Shown: positions 26,091 to 34,651 of the stretch, piece by piece
Position numbering within the stretch: the first letter of the stretch is position 1
Layout of the letters: each line of letters begins with the position of its first letter
Assembly (NCBI GenBank): GCA_027491255.1
Contig: JAIXWM010000202.1
Coordinates: 1-47,404, forward strand
Origin: Rubrivivax sp.
GTDB taxonomy: Bacteria; Pseudomonadota; Gammaproteobacteria; Burkholderiales; Burkholderiaceae_C
Reading direction: 5' to 3'
DNA length: 47,404 nucleotides
Position numbers and translations under genes: made by a program
Notes under the pieces: generated by a model
Told to the model about the DNA's origin: nothing
The model's input: only the letters and a program-made list of their open reading frames with translations
Databases searched by the model: none

Positions 26091-26516
26091 ATGATCACGA
26101 TCGACAAGGTGCTCTACACCGCCAACGTGCACACCACCGGTGGCCGCGATGGCCGTTCCACCTCGGACGACAAGCTGCTCGACGTCGCGCTGACGCTGCC
26201 GAAGTCCATGGGCGGCCAGGGCAGCGCCACCAACCCGGAGCAGTTGTTCGCCGCCGGCTATTCGGCCTGCTTCATGGGCGCGCTGCGCTTTCACTTCGGC
26301 GCGCGCAAGATGGCCTTTCCGGCCGACGCCTCGGTGGATGCCCAGGTCGACGTCGGCCCGGCCGGCGCCGGCTTCGGTCTGGCGGTGCGCATGGCCATCG
26401 CCCTGCCCGGCGTGGACCGCGCCACGGCCCAGGCCATCGTCGACGCGGCGCACCAGACCTGCCCGTACTCGCGGGCCGTGCAGGGCAACATCCCGGTCGA
26501 GCTGACGCTGGCCTGA
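26091..26516 (+). CDS. ohr: Organic hydroperoxide resistance protein (Ohr/OsmC)
   Basis: A 141-residue thiol peroxidase that reduces organic hydroperoxides. Both redox cysteines are present: Cys60 in GYSACFMGAL and Cys124 in HQTCPYSRAV. The conserved Arg19 and Glu50 (NPEQLFAAGY) are also seen. The mechanism uses lipoyl-type dithiols. It is divergent from the small membrane protein and ilvE; no ohrR regulator lies beside it. Confidence 0.95.
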   Translation: MITIDKVLYTANVHTTGGRDGRSTSDDKLLDVALTLPKSMGGQGSATNPEQLFAAGYSACFMGALRFHFGARKMAFPADASVDAQVDVGPAGAGFGLAVRMAIALPGVDRATAQAIVDAAHQTCPYSRAVQGNIPVELTLA

Positions 26517-26645
26517 GCGGCCGACAGGCCCAGAGTCTTTCCCCCCAGGCCCGCCTGGCGCGCAGTTCGGCGACGGCCAAGAAATCCTCGGCCCCGCAAG
26601 CCGGCGAGGACCCGGCTGCGCGCCGGGTTGCCAAGGAGCACTTCA

Positions 26646-27437
26646 ATGGTGAATGCAGCCGAACCCGCGGCATCCAGATCCCAGCGCCGCGCCCTCATCG
26701 TCGGCGGCGGCACCGGTCTGGGCCTGGCCAGCAGCCTCGCATTGGCCGCCCGCGGGTGGCGGGTCTTCCTGACCGGCCGACGCGCCGATCGCCTCGCGCA
26801 GGCGCAGGCGCAGCACCCGGCGGGCAGCTGCCACTGGTCGGCGGGTGATGCCACGCAGCAGGCCGACGTGCAGCGCGTCGTTGCCGAGTGCGTGGCCGCG
26901 CTGGGCGGCATCGATGCCCTGGTGATCAGCGCCGGCCAGGGGGGTGTGGGCTCCGTGCTGCAGGCGGACCTGGCCGACTTCGAGCGCGTGATGCGTGCCA
27001 GCGTCTGGCCGGTCTTCCTGTACAGCCAGGCCGCCGTGCCGCACTTCGGCCCGCAAGGGGGCGCGATCTGCGCCATCGCCTCGGTCACGGCCTCGATGCC
27101 ACAGCTGGAGCGCGTGGCCTACTGCAGCGCCAAGGCCGCCGTCGTCGGCATGGCGCGGCAGATGGCGCTGGACCTCGCTGCGCGCCGTGTTCGCGTCAAC
27201 ACCGTGTCGCCGAGCCTGGTGCCCACCGAGCTCTCGCTCGGTGCCATCGGCCGGGCGCCCGACCCGCAGGCCCTGCTGGCGGCGCGCATCCGCTCGCATC
27301 CGATCGGCCGCATCGGCACGGCAGAGGAAGTGGGGCAGGCCGTGGCCTGGCTTTGCGACGACGACTCCGGCTGGGTCACCGGGCAGGACTTCGTGATGGA
27401 CGGCGGCCTGTCGCTGACGGCGGGCGTGCCGCGCTGA
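26646..27437 (+). CDS. Short-chain dehydrogenase/reductase (SDR), second
   Basis: A 263-residue SDR. The cofactor motif is IVGGGTGLGLA rather than the usual TGxxxGIG, and the catalytic Tyr-Lys is in AYCSAKAAV. NTVSPSLVPTELS and GQDFVMDGGLSL are typical of the C-terminal half. The ATG at 26646 follows AAGGAG (26633-26638) by 7 bases, which decides the start against the upstream TTG. The substrate is unknown. A GC-rich hairpin follows the stop. Confidence 0.9.
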   Translation: MVNAAEPAASRSQRRALIVGGGTGLGLASSLALAARGWRVFLTGRRADRLAQAQAQHPAGSCHWSAGDATQQADVQRVVAECVAALGGIDALVISAGQGGVGSVLQADLADFERVMRASVWPVFLYSQAAVPHFGPQGGAICAIASVTASMPQLERVAYCSAKAAVVGMARQMALDLAARRVRVNTVSPSLVPTELSLGAIGRAPDPQALLAARIRSHPIGRIGTAEEVGQAVAWLCDDDSGWVTGQDFVMDGGLSLTAGVPR

Positions 27438-27446
27438 GGGCGTCGC

Positions 27447-27466
27447 CCGGGCGCCCGAGCGCCCGG
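27447..27466 (+). terminator. GC-rich stem-loop after the second SDR gene
   Basis: Perfect 8-bp arms CCGGGCGC and GCGCCCGG flank the loop CCGA, 9 bases after the stop. There is no T-run. Three 9-base tandem units (CCCGGAGCG, last one altered) follow at 27486-27512. Confidence 0.4.
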
Positions 27467-27564
27467 AGCCTCGCCTGCCCGAACACCCGGAGCGCCCGGA
27501 GCGCCCGGAGCCCCGCCGGCCTGGGCGTGCCGGCCGCGAGGCGGTGCCCGGCCGCAGGCGCGGC

Positions 27565-27600
27565 CTTGTCCTGGACAAGCCATCGGTGGGATCACCGATG
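27565..27600. promoter_or_regulatory. Two adjacent inverted repeats upstream of the FAD oxidoreductase operon
   Basis: CTTGTCC (27565-27571) and GGACAAG (27573-27579) pair around one base. CATCGGTG (27581-27588) and CACCGATG (27593-27600) pair around four. They are perfect, closely spaced and just before the 21-bp palindrome at 27605, as expected for operator half-sites. Confidence 0.5.
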
Positions 27601-27604
27601 TGAT

Positions 27605-27625
27605 TTTTGGACGCCGCGTCCAAAA
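27605..27625. promoter_or_regulatory. 21-bp perfect palindrome, likely operator of the catabolic operon
   Basis: Arms TTTTGGACGC and GCGTCCAAAA pair perfectly around a central C. The core GGAC/GTCC recurs in the inverted repeat at 27565-27579. It lies 32-52 bases before the proposed GTG start of the first operon gene. The IclR-type regulator encoded in the operon is the obvious candidate to bind it; that is inference. Confidence 0.6.
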
Positions 27626-27656
27626 TCCAGCTTGTTCCACGCCATCCTCCCGAACC

Positions 27657-29099
27657 GTGAAGACCATCACCCGCACCGACGAGCGCATCCTCAGCGCCGA
27701 CATCTTCGAGCGTGACGCCAAGGTGCCGCGCCAGGATTGGGGCACGGTGCGCGAGGCCGAGCGCCAGATCCCGGTCTACCGGGACTGCGAGGTGCTCGTG
27801 GTCGGTGGCGGACCCTCGGGCACGGCGGCGGCCGCCGCCGCGGCTCGCACCGGCGCCGACACGGTGCTGCTGGAGCGCTACAACCACCTCGGCGGCCTGT
27901 CCACCGGCGGTCTGGTGATCTGGATCGATCGCATGACCGACTGGAAGGGCGAGCTCGTGATCCGCGGCATTGCCGAGGAGCTGCTCGACCGCCTGCCTGC
28001 CGGTGCCGTCGCCGGCCCGGACCGGGCCGACTGGGGCAGCACCGAGGCCGCGAAGGCGGCGCACTGGTCGCTGCGCACGGCCGCCTACCACGGCATCGTC
28101 ACCTGGTCGCCCACCGTGGACCCGGAGCGCCTGAAGCTGCTGTCCCAGGAACTGCTGATCGAGCGCGGCGTCAAGCTGGTCTACCACTCCTGGGCCTGCG
28201 TGCCGCTGATGGACGAGGGTCGCGTCGCCGGCGCCGTCTTCGAGAGCAAGGAAGGCCGCATGGCCGTGCGGGCCCGGGTCGTCGTCGACGCCACCGGCGA
28301 CGGTGACCTGTTCGCGCGTGCCGGCGCCGCCTTCGAAAACGACATCGAGGAGGCCGACGTCCACCACTGCATGAACACCTCGTGGATGTTCGCCGGCGTG
28401 GACATGGGGCGCTGGCTCGCGTTCCGGGCCGGCCAGCCCGAGGCTTACAACGACTTCATGGCCCGCGGGCGCGCGGCCTGCGGCCTGTTCGACCGGCCCT
28501 TCGTCAGCTGGCGCGACGATGTGGCGCTGTTCATGGGGCCGCGCCAGACCGGCTACTCGGCGTTGGACGTCGACGACCTCACCGCCGTCGAGGTGCGCTC
28601 GCACCGCGCCATGGCGGCCCACCTCGACTTCTACCGGGCGCATGCCCCGGGTTTCGAGAACGCCTACCTGATGGTGTCGGCGCCGCAGGTGGGCGTGCGC
28701 CATGCGCGCCGTCTGCGTGGCGTCGACGCGGTGCTGCGCCGGCGCTGGCCCGAGGGCACGCCGCTGCCCACCGAGATCGGTGTCACGCCGGCCGTCAGCC
28801 CGAAGTTCCCGAACATCTCCATCCCGTATGGCGCCCTCGTGCCCGAGGCCTTGGACGGCCTGCTGGCCTGCGGGCGCCACATCAGCTGCGACAAGAACTC
28901 CCACGGCTTCATGCGCGAGATCCCGCAGTGCTGGATCACCGGTCAGGCCGCCGGCACGGCGGCGGCGCTGGCGGTGCGCGCCGGGGTGCAGCCGCGGGAT
29001 GTGGACGTCGCCGCGTTGCAGGCCGCGCTGCTGGAGCAGGGCGTCTACCTGCGCCCGACGGCGCCGGTCGCGTTCGAGCCGGTGGCGGCTGCAGGATGA
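27657..29099 (+). CDS. FAD-dependent oxidoreductase (FAD_oxidored family)
   Basis: A 480-residue flavoprotein. The dinucleotide-binding motif LVVGGGPSGTAAAAAAA starts near residue 48 and is followed by LLERYNHLGGLSTGG. VVVDATGDGDLFARAGA is the second family block, and the end carries REIPQCWITGQAAGTAAALA. This layout is the FAD_oxidored group (PF12831), whose members are often uncharacterised oxidases or dehydrogenases of small organic acids. GTG at 27657 is chosen because an upstream start at 27600 would run through the operator palindrome; no strong ribosome site is seen. Its TGA overlaps the ATG of a 28-codon ORF. Confidence 0.85.
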   Translation: MKTITRTDERILSADIFERDAKVPRQDWGTVREAERQIPVYRDCEVLVVGGGPSGTAAAAAAARTGADTVLLERYNHLGGLSTGGLVIWIDRMTDWKGELVIRGIAEELLDRLPAGAVAGPDRADWGSTEAAKAAHWSLRTAAYHGIVTWSPTVDPERLKLLSQELLIERGVKLVYHSWACVPLMDEGRVAGAVFESKEGRMAVRARVVVDATGDGDLFARAGAAFENDIEEADVHHCMNTSWMFAGVDMGRWLAFRAGQPEAYNDFMARGRAACGLFDRPFVSWRDDVALFMGPRQTGYSALDVDDLTAVEVRSHRAMAAHLDFYRAHAPGFENAYLMVSAPQVGVRHARRLRGVDAVLRRRWPEGTPLPTEIGVTPAVSPKFPNISIPYGALVPEALDGLLACGRHISCDKNSHGFMREIPQCWITGQAAGTAAALAVRAGVQPRDVDVAALQAALLEQGVYLRPTAPVAFEPVAAAG

Positions 29100-29182
29100 A
29101 CACCACCGCCTGGCTGGGCAAGCGCGGCGTCCTCGCCATCGCGCCGACGTGCACGCGCACCGACCGGGGGGCCTTGCAGTGA
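29096..29182 (+). CDS. 28-residue coupling ORF between FAD oxidoreductase and IclR regulator
   Basis: The ATG overlaps the preceding stop as ATGA (29096-29099), and the TGA overlaps the IclR GTG start as GTGA (29179-29182). The peptide (MNTTAWLGKRGVLAIAP...) resembles nothing known. The exact overlaps at both ends suggest it carries ribosomes across to the regulator gene rather than making a functional protein. It could also be chance in GC-rich sequence. Confidence 0.4.
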   Translation: MNTTAWLGKRGVLAIAPTCTRTDRGALQ

Positions 29183-30024
29183 GTGTCGTGGCGCCGGTGG
29201 CGGCGCGTGGCCGCAGGCCGGCCCCCGGCGCGGCCGACACGGTCAGCGCCCTCGACCGCGGGCTGGCCTTGCTGCGCTGCTTCAGCCCGGCGCGGCGCCT
29301 GATCGGGCCGACCGAGCTCGCCCGCCTGACGGGGATCCCGCGGCCCTCGGTGACGCGGCTCGCGGCCACGCTGGTGGCGCACCGCTGGCTGCAGCCCGAG
29401 CCCGGCGGCGAGCGCTTCATGCTCGGGCCCGGGGTGGTCTCGCTGGCGCAGGTCTTCCTGGACGGTCTGGACGTGCGCGCCGCCGCGCGCGGCCCGATGC
29501 AGGCCCTGGCCGAGCGCACCGGCGGCTCGGTCTACCTGGCCGTGCGCGACGGGCTGGAGATGGTGCTGGTCGAGGCCTGCCGGCCGCAGTCGACGATGCT
29601 CACCGCGCGCCTGGACGTGGGCACGCGCGTGCCGCTGCCGAACTCGGCGCTCGGGCGCGCCTACCTGGGCGCCGTCGACGAGCCGACGCGGGCAGGGCTG
29701 ATCGAGTCGCTGCGCGCGGCCCACGGCGACGCCTGGCCCGCGCTCGACGCCGGGCTGCAGCGGGCGCTGGCCGAGCACGCCCGCACCGGCTGGTGCGTCT
29801 CGGCCGGCGAGTTCCACCGCGAGATCAACTCGATCTCGATCGCGCTTGCGGGCGCGCGCGGCGAGGTGATGAGCTTCAACTGCGGCGGACCCGCCTTCAG
29901 CTTCACCGAGGAGCGGCTGCGCCAGGAGGTGGCGCCGGCGCTGTCGGCCACGGTGCGCGCGGTGGCGGCGGCCATCGGCGGGCACGCCGCGCTGCCGCAC
30001 GACATGCAGGAAACCGGGAACTGA
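29179..30024 (+). CDS. IclR-family transcriptional regulator
   Basis: A 281-residue regulator. The N-terminal winged helix has DTVSALDRGLALLRCF, then PTELARLTGIPRPSVTRLAA. The C-terminal IclR effector domain has GGSVYLAVRDGLEMVLVEAC, VPLPNSALGRAYLG and HREINSISIAL. The start is a GTG overlapping the stop of the 28-codon ORF. It is embedded in the catabolic operon and is a likely binder of the palindromes at 27565-27625. The effector is presumably the operon's substrate or an intermediate. Confidence 0.9.
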   Translation: MSVVAPVAARGRRPAPGAADTVSALDRGLALLRCFSPARRLIGPTELARLTGIPRPSVTRLAATLVAHRWLQPEPGGERFMLGPGVVSLAQVFLDGLDVRAAARGPMQALAERTGGSVYLAVRDGLEMVLVEACRPQSTMLTARLDVGTRVPLPNSALGRAYLGAVDEPTRAGLIESLRAAHGDAWPALDAGLQRALAEHARTGWCVSAGEFHREINSISIALAGARGEVMSFNCGGPAFSFTEERLRQEVAPALSATVRAVAAAIGGHAALPHDMQETGN

Positions 30025-30028
30025 TGCC

Positions 30029-31306
30029 ATGCGTCTGAGCGACGAAGAGAAGGCGATGCGCGACGGGCGGGACGGCCCGACCGTCGCCGCCGCGATGGAC
30101 CTGCTGATCCGCTACGGGCAGGCGCTGGGCGCGGAAGATCTCGTGCCCACGCGCAACGTCTGCGGCACCGTCACCGCCAGCACGCCCTTCATGCGCGACT
30201 TCGCCGCCACCCAGGGCGGCCTGGACGCCGTCTTCAGCGAGTTCAACCTCGACTCGGCCACGGTCGTGCCGCTGCCCGTGCGCGTGCGGGTCTTCACCTC
30301 GCACCTGCAGCTCGGCTTCGACCCGCACCACCCGGCGGACATGGGCGTGAACGAGCAGATCGTGGGCTTCTACCAGCGCAGCGAGGCCATGGCCGCGCGC
30401 ATGGGCGTGCAGATGATGAACACCTGCACCCCCTACCAGGTGGGCAACCTGCCGATGCGCGGCGAGCACTGCGCCTGGATGGAGTCCTCGGCCGTCATCT
30501 ACATCAACAGCGTGCTGGGCGCGCGCACCAACGCCGAGGGGCGCGAGAGCACGAGCGCGGCCATGCTCACCGGCCGCATCCCGAACTGGGGCTACCACCT
30601 GGACGCGCCGCGCCGGGCCACGCACGGCGTAGTGCTCGACATCCCGGTGGAGACGGTCGAGGACTGGGGCCTGCTCGGCTACTGGATGGGCGACTGGGTC
30701 CAGGACCGCGTGCCCGTCGTCAGCGGGCTGGCCGGCGCCTCGCCCAACCTGCCGCGGCTCAAGCATTTCGGCGCCGCGGCCTCGTCCTCGGGCGGGGTCG
30801 AGATGTACCACCTCGTCGGCATCACGCCCGAGGCCGCGACGCTGGAGACGGCCACCGGCGGCCAGCCGCTGCAGGAGCAGCGCCGCTACGGCCGCCGCGA
30901 GCGCGAGGCCACCTTCGAGAAGATCAACGCCCACGGCAGCGACCGCGCCGTCGACTACGTGATGCTGGGCTGCCCGCACTACACGATCGAGCAGATCTGG
31001 GAAGCCGCCGAGCTGCTGCGCGGCCGGCGTGTGCATGCGAACACCGCGCTGTGGATCTGGACCCCGCGCGCGATCAAGGCCCTGGCCGATCGCAACGGCT
31101 ACACGCGCCTGATCGAGGAGGCGGGCGGCCGCATCATGACCGACAGCTGCTCGGCGATGAGCCGCGCCGTGCCGCCGGGCACGCGCGTGGTCGCCCTCGA
31201 CTCGGCCAAGCAGGCGCACTACCTGCCGGCGATCCTGGGCGTGCAGGCCTGGTTCGGCACCACCGAGCAGTGCATCGAAGCAGCCTGCACCGGGAGGTGG
31301 GCATGA
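30029..31306 (+). CDS. Aconitase X catalytic (large) subunit
   Basis: A 425-residue protein (DUF521). Candidate iron-sulfur cysteines are in NVCGTVTAS, NTCTPYQVG, MLGCPHYTIEQI and TDSCSAMSRAVPPG. Known two-gene bacterial aconitase X dehydrates cis-3-hydroxy-L-proline; archaeal relatives dehydrate phosphomevalonate. Here no hydroxyproline-pathway gene such as a pyrroline-2-carboxylate reductase is adjacent, so another hydroxy acid may be the substrate. It starts 4 bases after the IclR stop and overlaps the small-subunit ATG (ATGA), so subunit synthesis is coupled. Confidence 0.9.
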   Translation: MRLSDEEKAMRDGRDGPTVAAAMDLLIRYGQALGAEDLVPTRNVCGTVTASTPFMRDFAATQGGLDAVFSEFNLDSATVVPLPVRVRVFTSHLQLGFDPHHPADMGVNEQIVGFYQRSEAMAARMGVQMMNTCTPYQVGNLPMRGEHCAWMESSAVIYINSVLGARTNAEGRESTSAAMLTGRIPNWGYHLDAPRRATHGVVLDIPVETVEDWGLLGYWMGDWVQDRVPVVSGLAGASPNLPRLKHFGAAASSSGGVEMYHLVGITPEAATLETATGGQPLQEQRRYGRREREATFEKINAHGSDRAVDYVMLGCPHYTIEQIWEAAELLRGRRVHANTALWIWTPRAIKALADRNGYTRLIEEAGGRIMTDSCSAMSRAVPPGTRVVALDSAKQAHYLPAILGVQAWFGTTEQCIEAACTGRWA

Positions 31307-31776
31307 ACGGCGCCCGCGACGCCACGGTACCCGCCGCGCAGGGCGACGACGGGGTGCAGGTCATCGTGCTGCGCGGGCGCACGGTCGTGCCCGGCGTCGC
31401 CGAGGCCGAAGCCCTGGTCACGCGCGAGCGCATCTCGGGCTGGGGCGGGGTCGATCCGCGCACCGGCACCGTGGTCGAGACGCGGCACGAGCTGCGCGGC
31501 CAGAGCTTCGCCGGGCGTGTGCTGGTCTTCCCGGGCGCCAAGGGCTCGTCGGGCTGGTCGGCGCAGTTCCACGTCGCGCGCCTGATGGGCATGGCCCCCG
31601 CCGCGTGGCTGTTCAACGAGATGACGACCAAGATCGCCCTCGGCGCGGTCGTCAGCCACGCCCCGGCGATGACCGATTTCGACCGCGACCCCTTGGCGCT
31701 CATCCGCACCGGCGACCGGGTGCGCGTGGACGCCGACGCCGGCATCGTCACCATCACCCGAAAGGTCTCCCGATGA
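31303..31776 (+). CDS. Aconitase X swivel (small) subunit
   Basis: A 157-residue protein (DUF126), equivalent to the swivelling domain 4 of aconitases. Family blocks are SFAGRVLVFPGAKGSSGWS, then ALGAVVSHAP. It completes the active site of the large subunit. ATGA overlaps are present at both ends, with the large subunit and with the IlvD-like gene. About 20 N-terminal residues look unstructured. Confidence 0.9.
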   Translation: MNGARDATVPAAQGDDGVQVIVLRGRTVVPGVAEAEALVTRERISGWGGVDPRTGTVVETRHELRGQSFAGRVLVFPGAKGSSGWSAQFHVARLMGMAPAAWLFNEMTTKIALGAVVSHAPAMTDFDRDPLALIRTGDRVRVDADAGIVTITRKVSR

Positions 31777-33476
31777 GCGGTCCCCGCAAGCTGCGCAGCA
31801 ACTTCCCGCGCGGCTCCTACCTCTGGTCGGTGCGCAACGCGCAGTGGCAGGCGCTGGGCATCCCCGAGGCGGATTGCGAGAAGCCCAAGATCGCCGTCGT
31901 CAACTCCAGCAGCGAGCTCGCCGCCTGCTACAGCCACCTCGACGAGGTCGCGGCCATCGTCAAGGAGGCCATCCGCGCCGCCGGCGGCGTGCCGTTCGAG
32001 ATCCGCACTGCGGCGCCGAGCGACTTCGTCACCGGCGCGGGCGCGCGCGGCGCCTACATGCTGGGCGCGCGCGACCTCGTCACCAACGACATCGAGGTCG
32101 CGGTCGAGGGCGCGCAGCTCGACGGCATGGTCTGCCTGACCTCGTGCGACAAGACCGTGCCGGGGCAGCTGATGGCCGCCGCGCGGCTGAACGTGCCCAC
32201 CATCGTCGTGCCCTGCGGCTACCAGGCCAGCGGCGAGTTCCGCGGCCACCACTGCGACATCGAGGACGTCTTCGTCGCCGCGATGCACGCGGTCGCCGGC
32301 CGCATCGACGTCGAGACCGTCGTCGGCATGAGCCGCCAGGCCATCCGCTCGCCCGGGGTCTGCTCGGGCATGGGCACGGCCAACTCGATGCACATCGTCT
32401 GCGAGGCGCTGGGCATGGCCCTGCCCGGCAGCGCCCCGGTGCTGGCGATGAGCGCGAAGATGAAGACCGACGCCCACGCCGCCGGCACGCGCATCGTGCA
32501 GATGGTGTGGGACGACCTGAAGCCGCGCGACATCATGACGCCGGGGGCCTTTGCCAACGCGGTGCGCGCGGTGCTCGCGGTGGGCGGCTCGGTCAACTGC
32601 ATCAAGCACCTGCAGGCCACGGCCACCGAGGCCGGGCTGGCGGTGGACGTCTACGGCCTGTTCGAGACGCTGTCGCTGCAGGTGCCGGTGCTGGCCGGCG
32701 TGCGCCCGGTGGGCGAGCGCACGATCGAGGAGTTCGAGGCCGCGGGCGGTGGCCGCGCCGTGCTGCGGCAGCTGCGCCCGCTGCTGGACCTGGACGTGAC
32801 GACGGTCAGCGGGCGCACGCTGGGTGCCGAGCTGGCCGACGTGACGGTGGCCGATGCCGAGGTCATCCGCCCGCTCGAGCGCCCGGTGGCGCGCCGGCCC
32901 GCGATCACGGTGCTGCGCGGCTCGCTGTGCCCCGATACCGGCATCGTCAAGACCGGCATCCTCGAGCGCAAGGTGCGGCGCTTCAGCGGGCCGGCGATCT
33001 GCTTCGACACCAGCGACGCCGCGATCGCCGCGCTGAACGACGGCACGATCCGCCCGGGCCAGGTGGTCGTGATGCGCGGCGCCGGCGCCCGCGGCGGGCC
33101 GGCGATGGGCGGCGGGGCCTCGCGCGTGGTCTTCGCCATCGACGGCAAGGGCCTGGGCGAGGACGTCGCGCTGCTGACCGACGGCCACCTGTCGGGCCTG
33201 GTCTGCAAGGGCCTGGTGGTGGCCGAGATCTCGCCCGAGGCTGCGCTCGGCGGGCCGCTGGCGCTGGTGCGCGACGGCGACACGGTGACGATCGACCTGG
33301 ATGCGCGCCGCTGCGACCTCGAGATCCCCGAAGCCGAACTGCAGGCGCGCCGCGCCGCCTGGCAGCCGGCCGCGCCGCAGTTCGACCGCGGCTGGCTGCA
33401 GATCTACCGCCGCAACGTCGGCCCGCTGAACCGCGGCGCCGTGCTGGTGCGCGACGACGCTGCGCGACCCGAGTGA
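31773..33476 (+). CDS. IlvD/Edd-family dehydratase
   Basis: A 567-residue dehydratase of the dihydroxy-acid / sugar-acid family. Iron-sulfur cysteines are visible at Cys52 (SSELAACYSHL), Cys125 (TSCDKTVPGQ) and Cys197 (GVCSGMGTANSM); three such cysteines fit a [2Fe-2S] enzyme. Other blocks are GMSRQAIRSPG and RGAGARGGPAMGGG. True IlvD belongs with branched-chain synthesis genes, which are absent here. Its place between aconitase X and a binding protein points to a sugar acid or other 2,3-dihydroxy acid. The start overlaps the small-subunit stop (ATGA). Confidence 0.9.
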   Translation: MSGPRKLRSNFPRGSYLWSVRNAQWQALGIPEADCEKPKIAVVNSSSELAACYSHLDEVAAIVKEAIRAAGGVPFEIRTAAPSDFVTGAGARGAYMLGARDLVTNDIEVAVEGAQLDGMVCLTSCDKTVPGQLMAAARLNVPTIVVPCGYQASGEFRGHHCDIEDVFVAAMHAVAGRIDVETVVGMSRQAIRSPGVCSGMGTANSMHIVCEALGMALPGSAPVLAMSAKMKTDAHAAGTRIVQMVWDDLKPRDIMTPGAFANAVRAVLAVGGSVNCIKHLQATATEAGLAVDVYGLFETLSLQVPVLAGVRPVGERTIEEFEAAGGGRAVLRQLRPLLDLDVTTVSGRTLGAELADVTVADAEVIRPLERPVARRPAITVLRGSLCPDTGIVKTGILERKVRRFSGPAICFDTSDAAIAALNDGTIRPGQVVVMRGAGARGGPAMGGGASRVVFAIDGKGLGEDVALLTDGHLSGLVCKGLVVAEISPEAALGGPLALVRDGDTVTIDLDARRCDLEIPEAELQARRAAWQPAAPQFDRGWLQIYRRNVGPLNRGAVLVRDDAARPE

Positions 33477-33513
33477 TTCCCGCACAACCCACGAACCGAG
33501 AAGGAGAGACCCC

Positions 33514-34497
33514 ATGAGCAACCGCCGCACCTTCACCATCGCGCTGGCCACCGCGGCGCTGGTCGCGCCTCTGGCCGCGCAGGCCCAGGCCGAGTTCCCC
33601 GTCAAGGGCAAGCCGATCCGCGTGATCGTCGCCTTCCCGCCCGGCATCGGCGTGGACGCGCAGGCGCGCGCCGTCACCCCGCGGCTGTCCGAGCTGCTGG
33701 GCGTGCCGGTGGTGATCGAGAACCGGCCCGGCGGCGGCACGCTGCTGGCCGCGCAGGAGGTGCTGAAGTCGGCCGCCGACGGCCACACCATCTTCTACAG
33801 CGCCAGCTCGACGATGGCGCAGATCCCGCACACGCTGAAGGCTGCCACCTTCGACCCGATGACCGAGTTCACGCCGATCACGATCGGCGCGCGCGGGCCG
33901 CTGGTGATCATCGTCAACAGCGCGCTGGGCGTGAAGAACCTGCAGGAGCTGATCGCGTATGGCCGGGCCAACCCGGGCAAGCTCAGCTATGCCTCCTTCG
34001 GCACCGGCACCTCGGCCCACATCTTCGGCGAGACCTTCAAGGCCAACACCGGCGTGCAGATGGAGCACATCCCCTACAAGGGCGGCTCCGACCTCGCGGC
34101 CGACCTGATCGAGGGCCGCGTGCAGGTGGCCTTCGACGCCGCGCCGGCGGCGATCAACAACGCCCGCAGCGGCAAGGCGCGCATCATCGCCGTGGCCGCG
34201 CCCACGCGCAGCCCCTTCCTGCCCGACGTGCCCACCACCGTCGAGCAGGGCGTGAGGGACATCGACATCGTCAGCTTCCTCGGCTGGTTCGGCCCCAAGG
34301 GCATGGCGCCGGACGTGGTGCGCAAGCTCAACGCGGCGCTGGCGCAGTCCATCGCCCAGCCCGCGGTCAAGGAGTTCTACAACAGCGGCGCCTACACCGC
34401 CGAGAGCTCGACGCCGGAACTCCTCGGCCGCGAGGTCAAGGACTCGTACGAGCGCTGGGGTGCGCTCGTGAAGAAGATCAATCTGCCGAAGCAGTGA
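33514..34497 (+). CDS. Tripartite tricarboxylate transporter (Bug/TctC) substrate-binding protein
   Basis: A 327-residue periplasmic receptor. It has a signal peptide (MSNRRTFTIALATAALVAP, cleavage near AQAQA), then the family block KPIRVIVAFPPGIGVD and ENRPGGGTLLAAQ. AAGGAG lies 7 bases before the ATG. It presumably captures the carboxylate fed into this operon. The TctA and TctB membrane parts are not in the window. Confidence 0.92.
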   Translation: MSNRRTFTIALATAALVAPLAAQAQAEFPVKGKPIRVIVAFPPGIGVDAQARAVTPRLSELLGVPVVIENRPGGGTLLAAQEVLKSAADGHTIFYSASSTMAQIPHTLKAATFDPMTEFTPITIGARGPLVIIVNSALGVKNLQELIAYGRANPGKLSYASFGTGTSAHIFGETFKANTGVQMEHIPYKGGSDLAADLIEGRVQVAFDAAPAAINNARSGKARIIAVAAPTRSPFLPDVPTTVEQGVRDIDIVSFLGWFGPKGMAPDVVRKLNAALAQSIAQPAVKEFYNSGAYTAESSTPELLGREVKDSYERWGALVKKINLPKQ

Positions 34498-34651
34498 GCG
34501 CCGCCGCGCGGCCCCTCGAGGCTGGCGCTCTTCTCCCCGCGCGGCTGAGGCGGGACGCAGGGCCGCCCCGGCGCACGGGCCCGCGCGGGCTGAATCGCCC
34601 GGGCGCTGCGAGGCCGTGGACGGCGTTGCCCAGTGACTGCAGGGCGGTCCG

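Noticed and set aside
31773..33476. True ilvD of branched-chain amino acid synthesis
   Set aside because: The context is a catabolic operon with aconitase X and a Bug receptor, and no ilvB/ilvC neighbours. Only family-level assignment is supported.
31134..33791. 885-codon minus-strand frame
   Set aside because: It is antisense to the aconitase X small subunit and IlvD-type genes, low in complexity, with no motifs.
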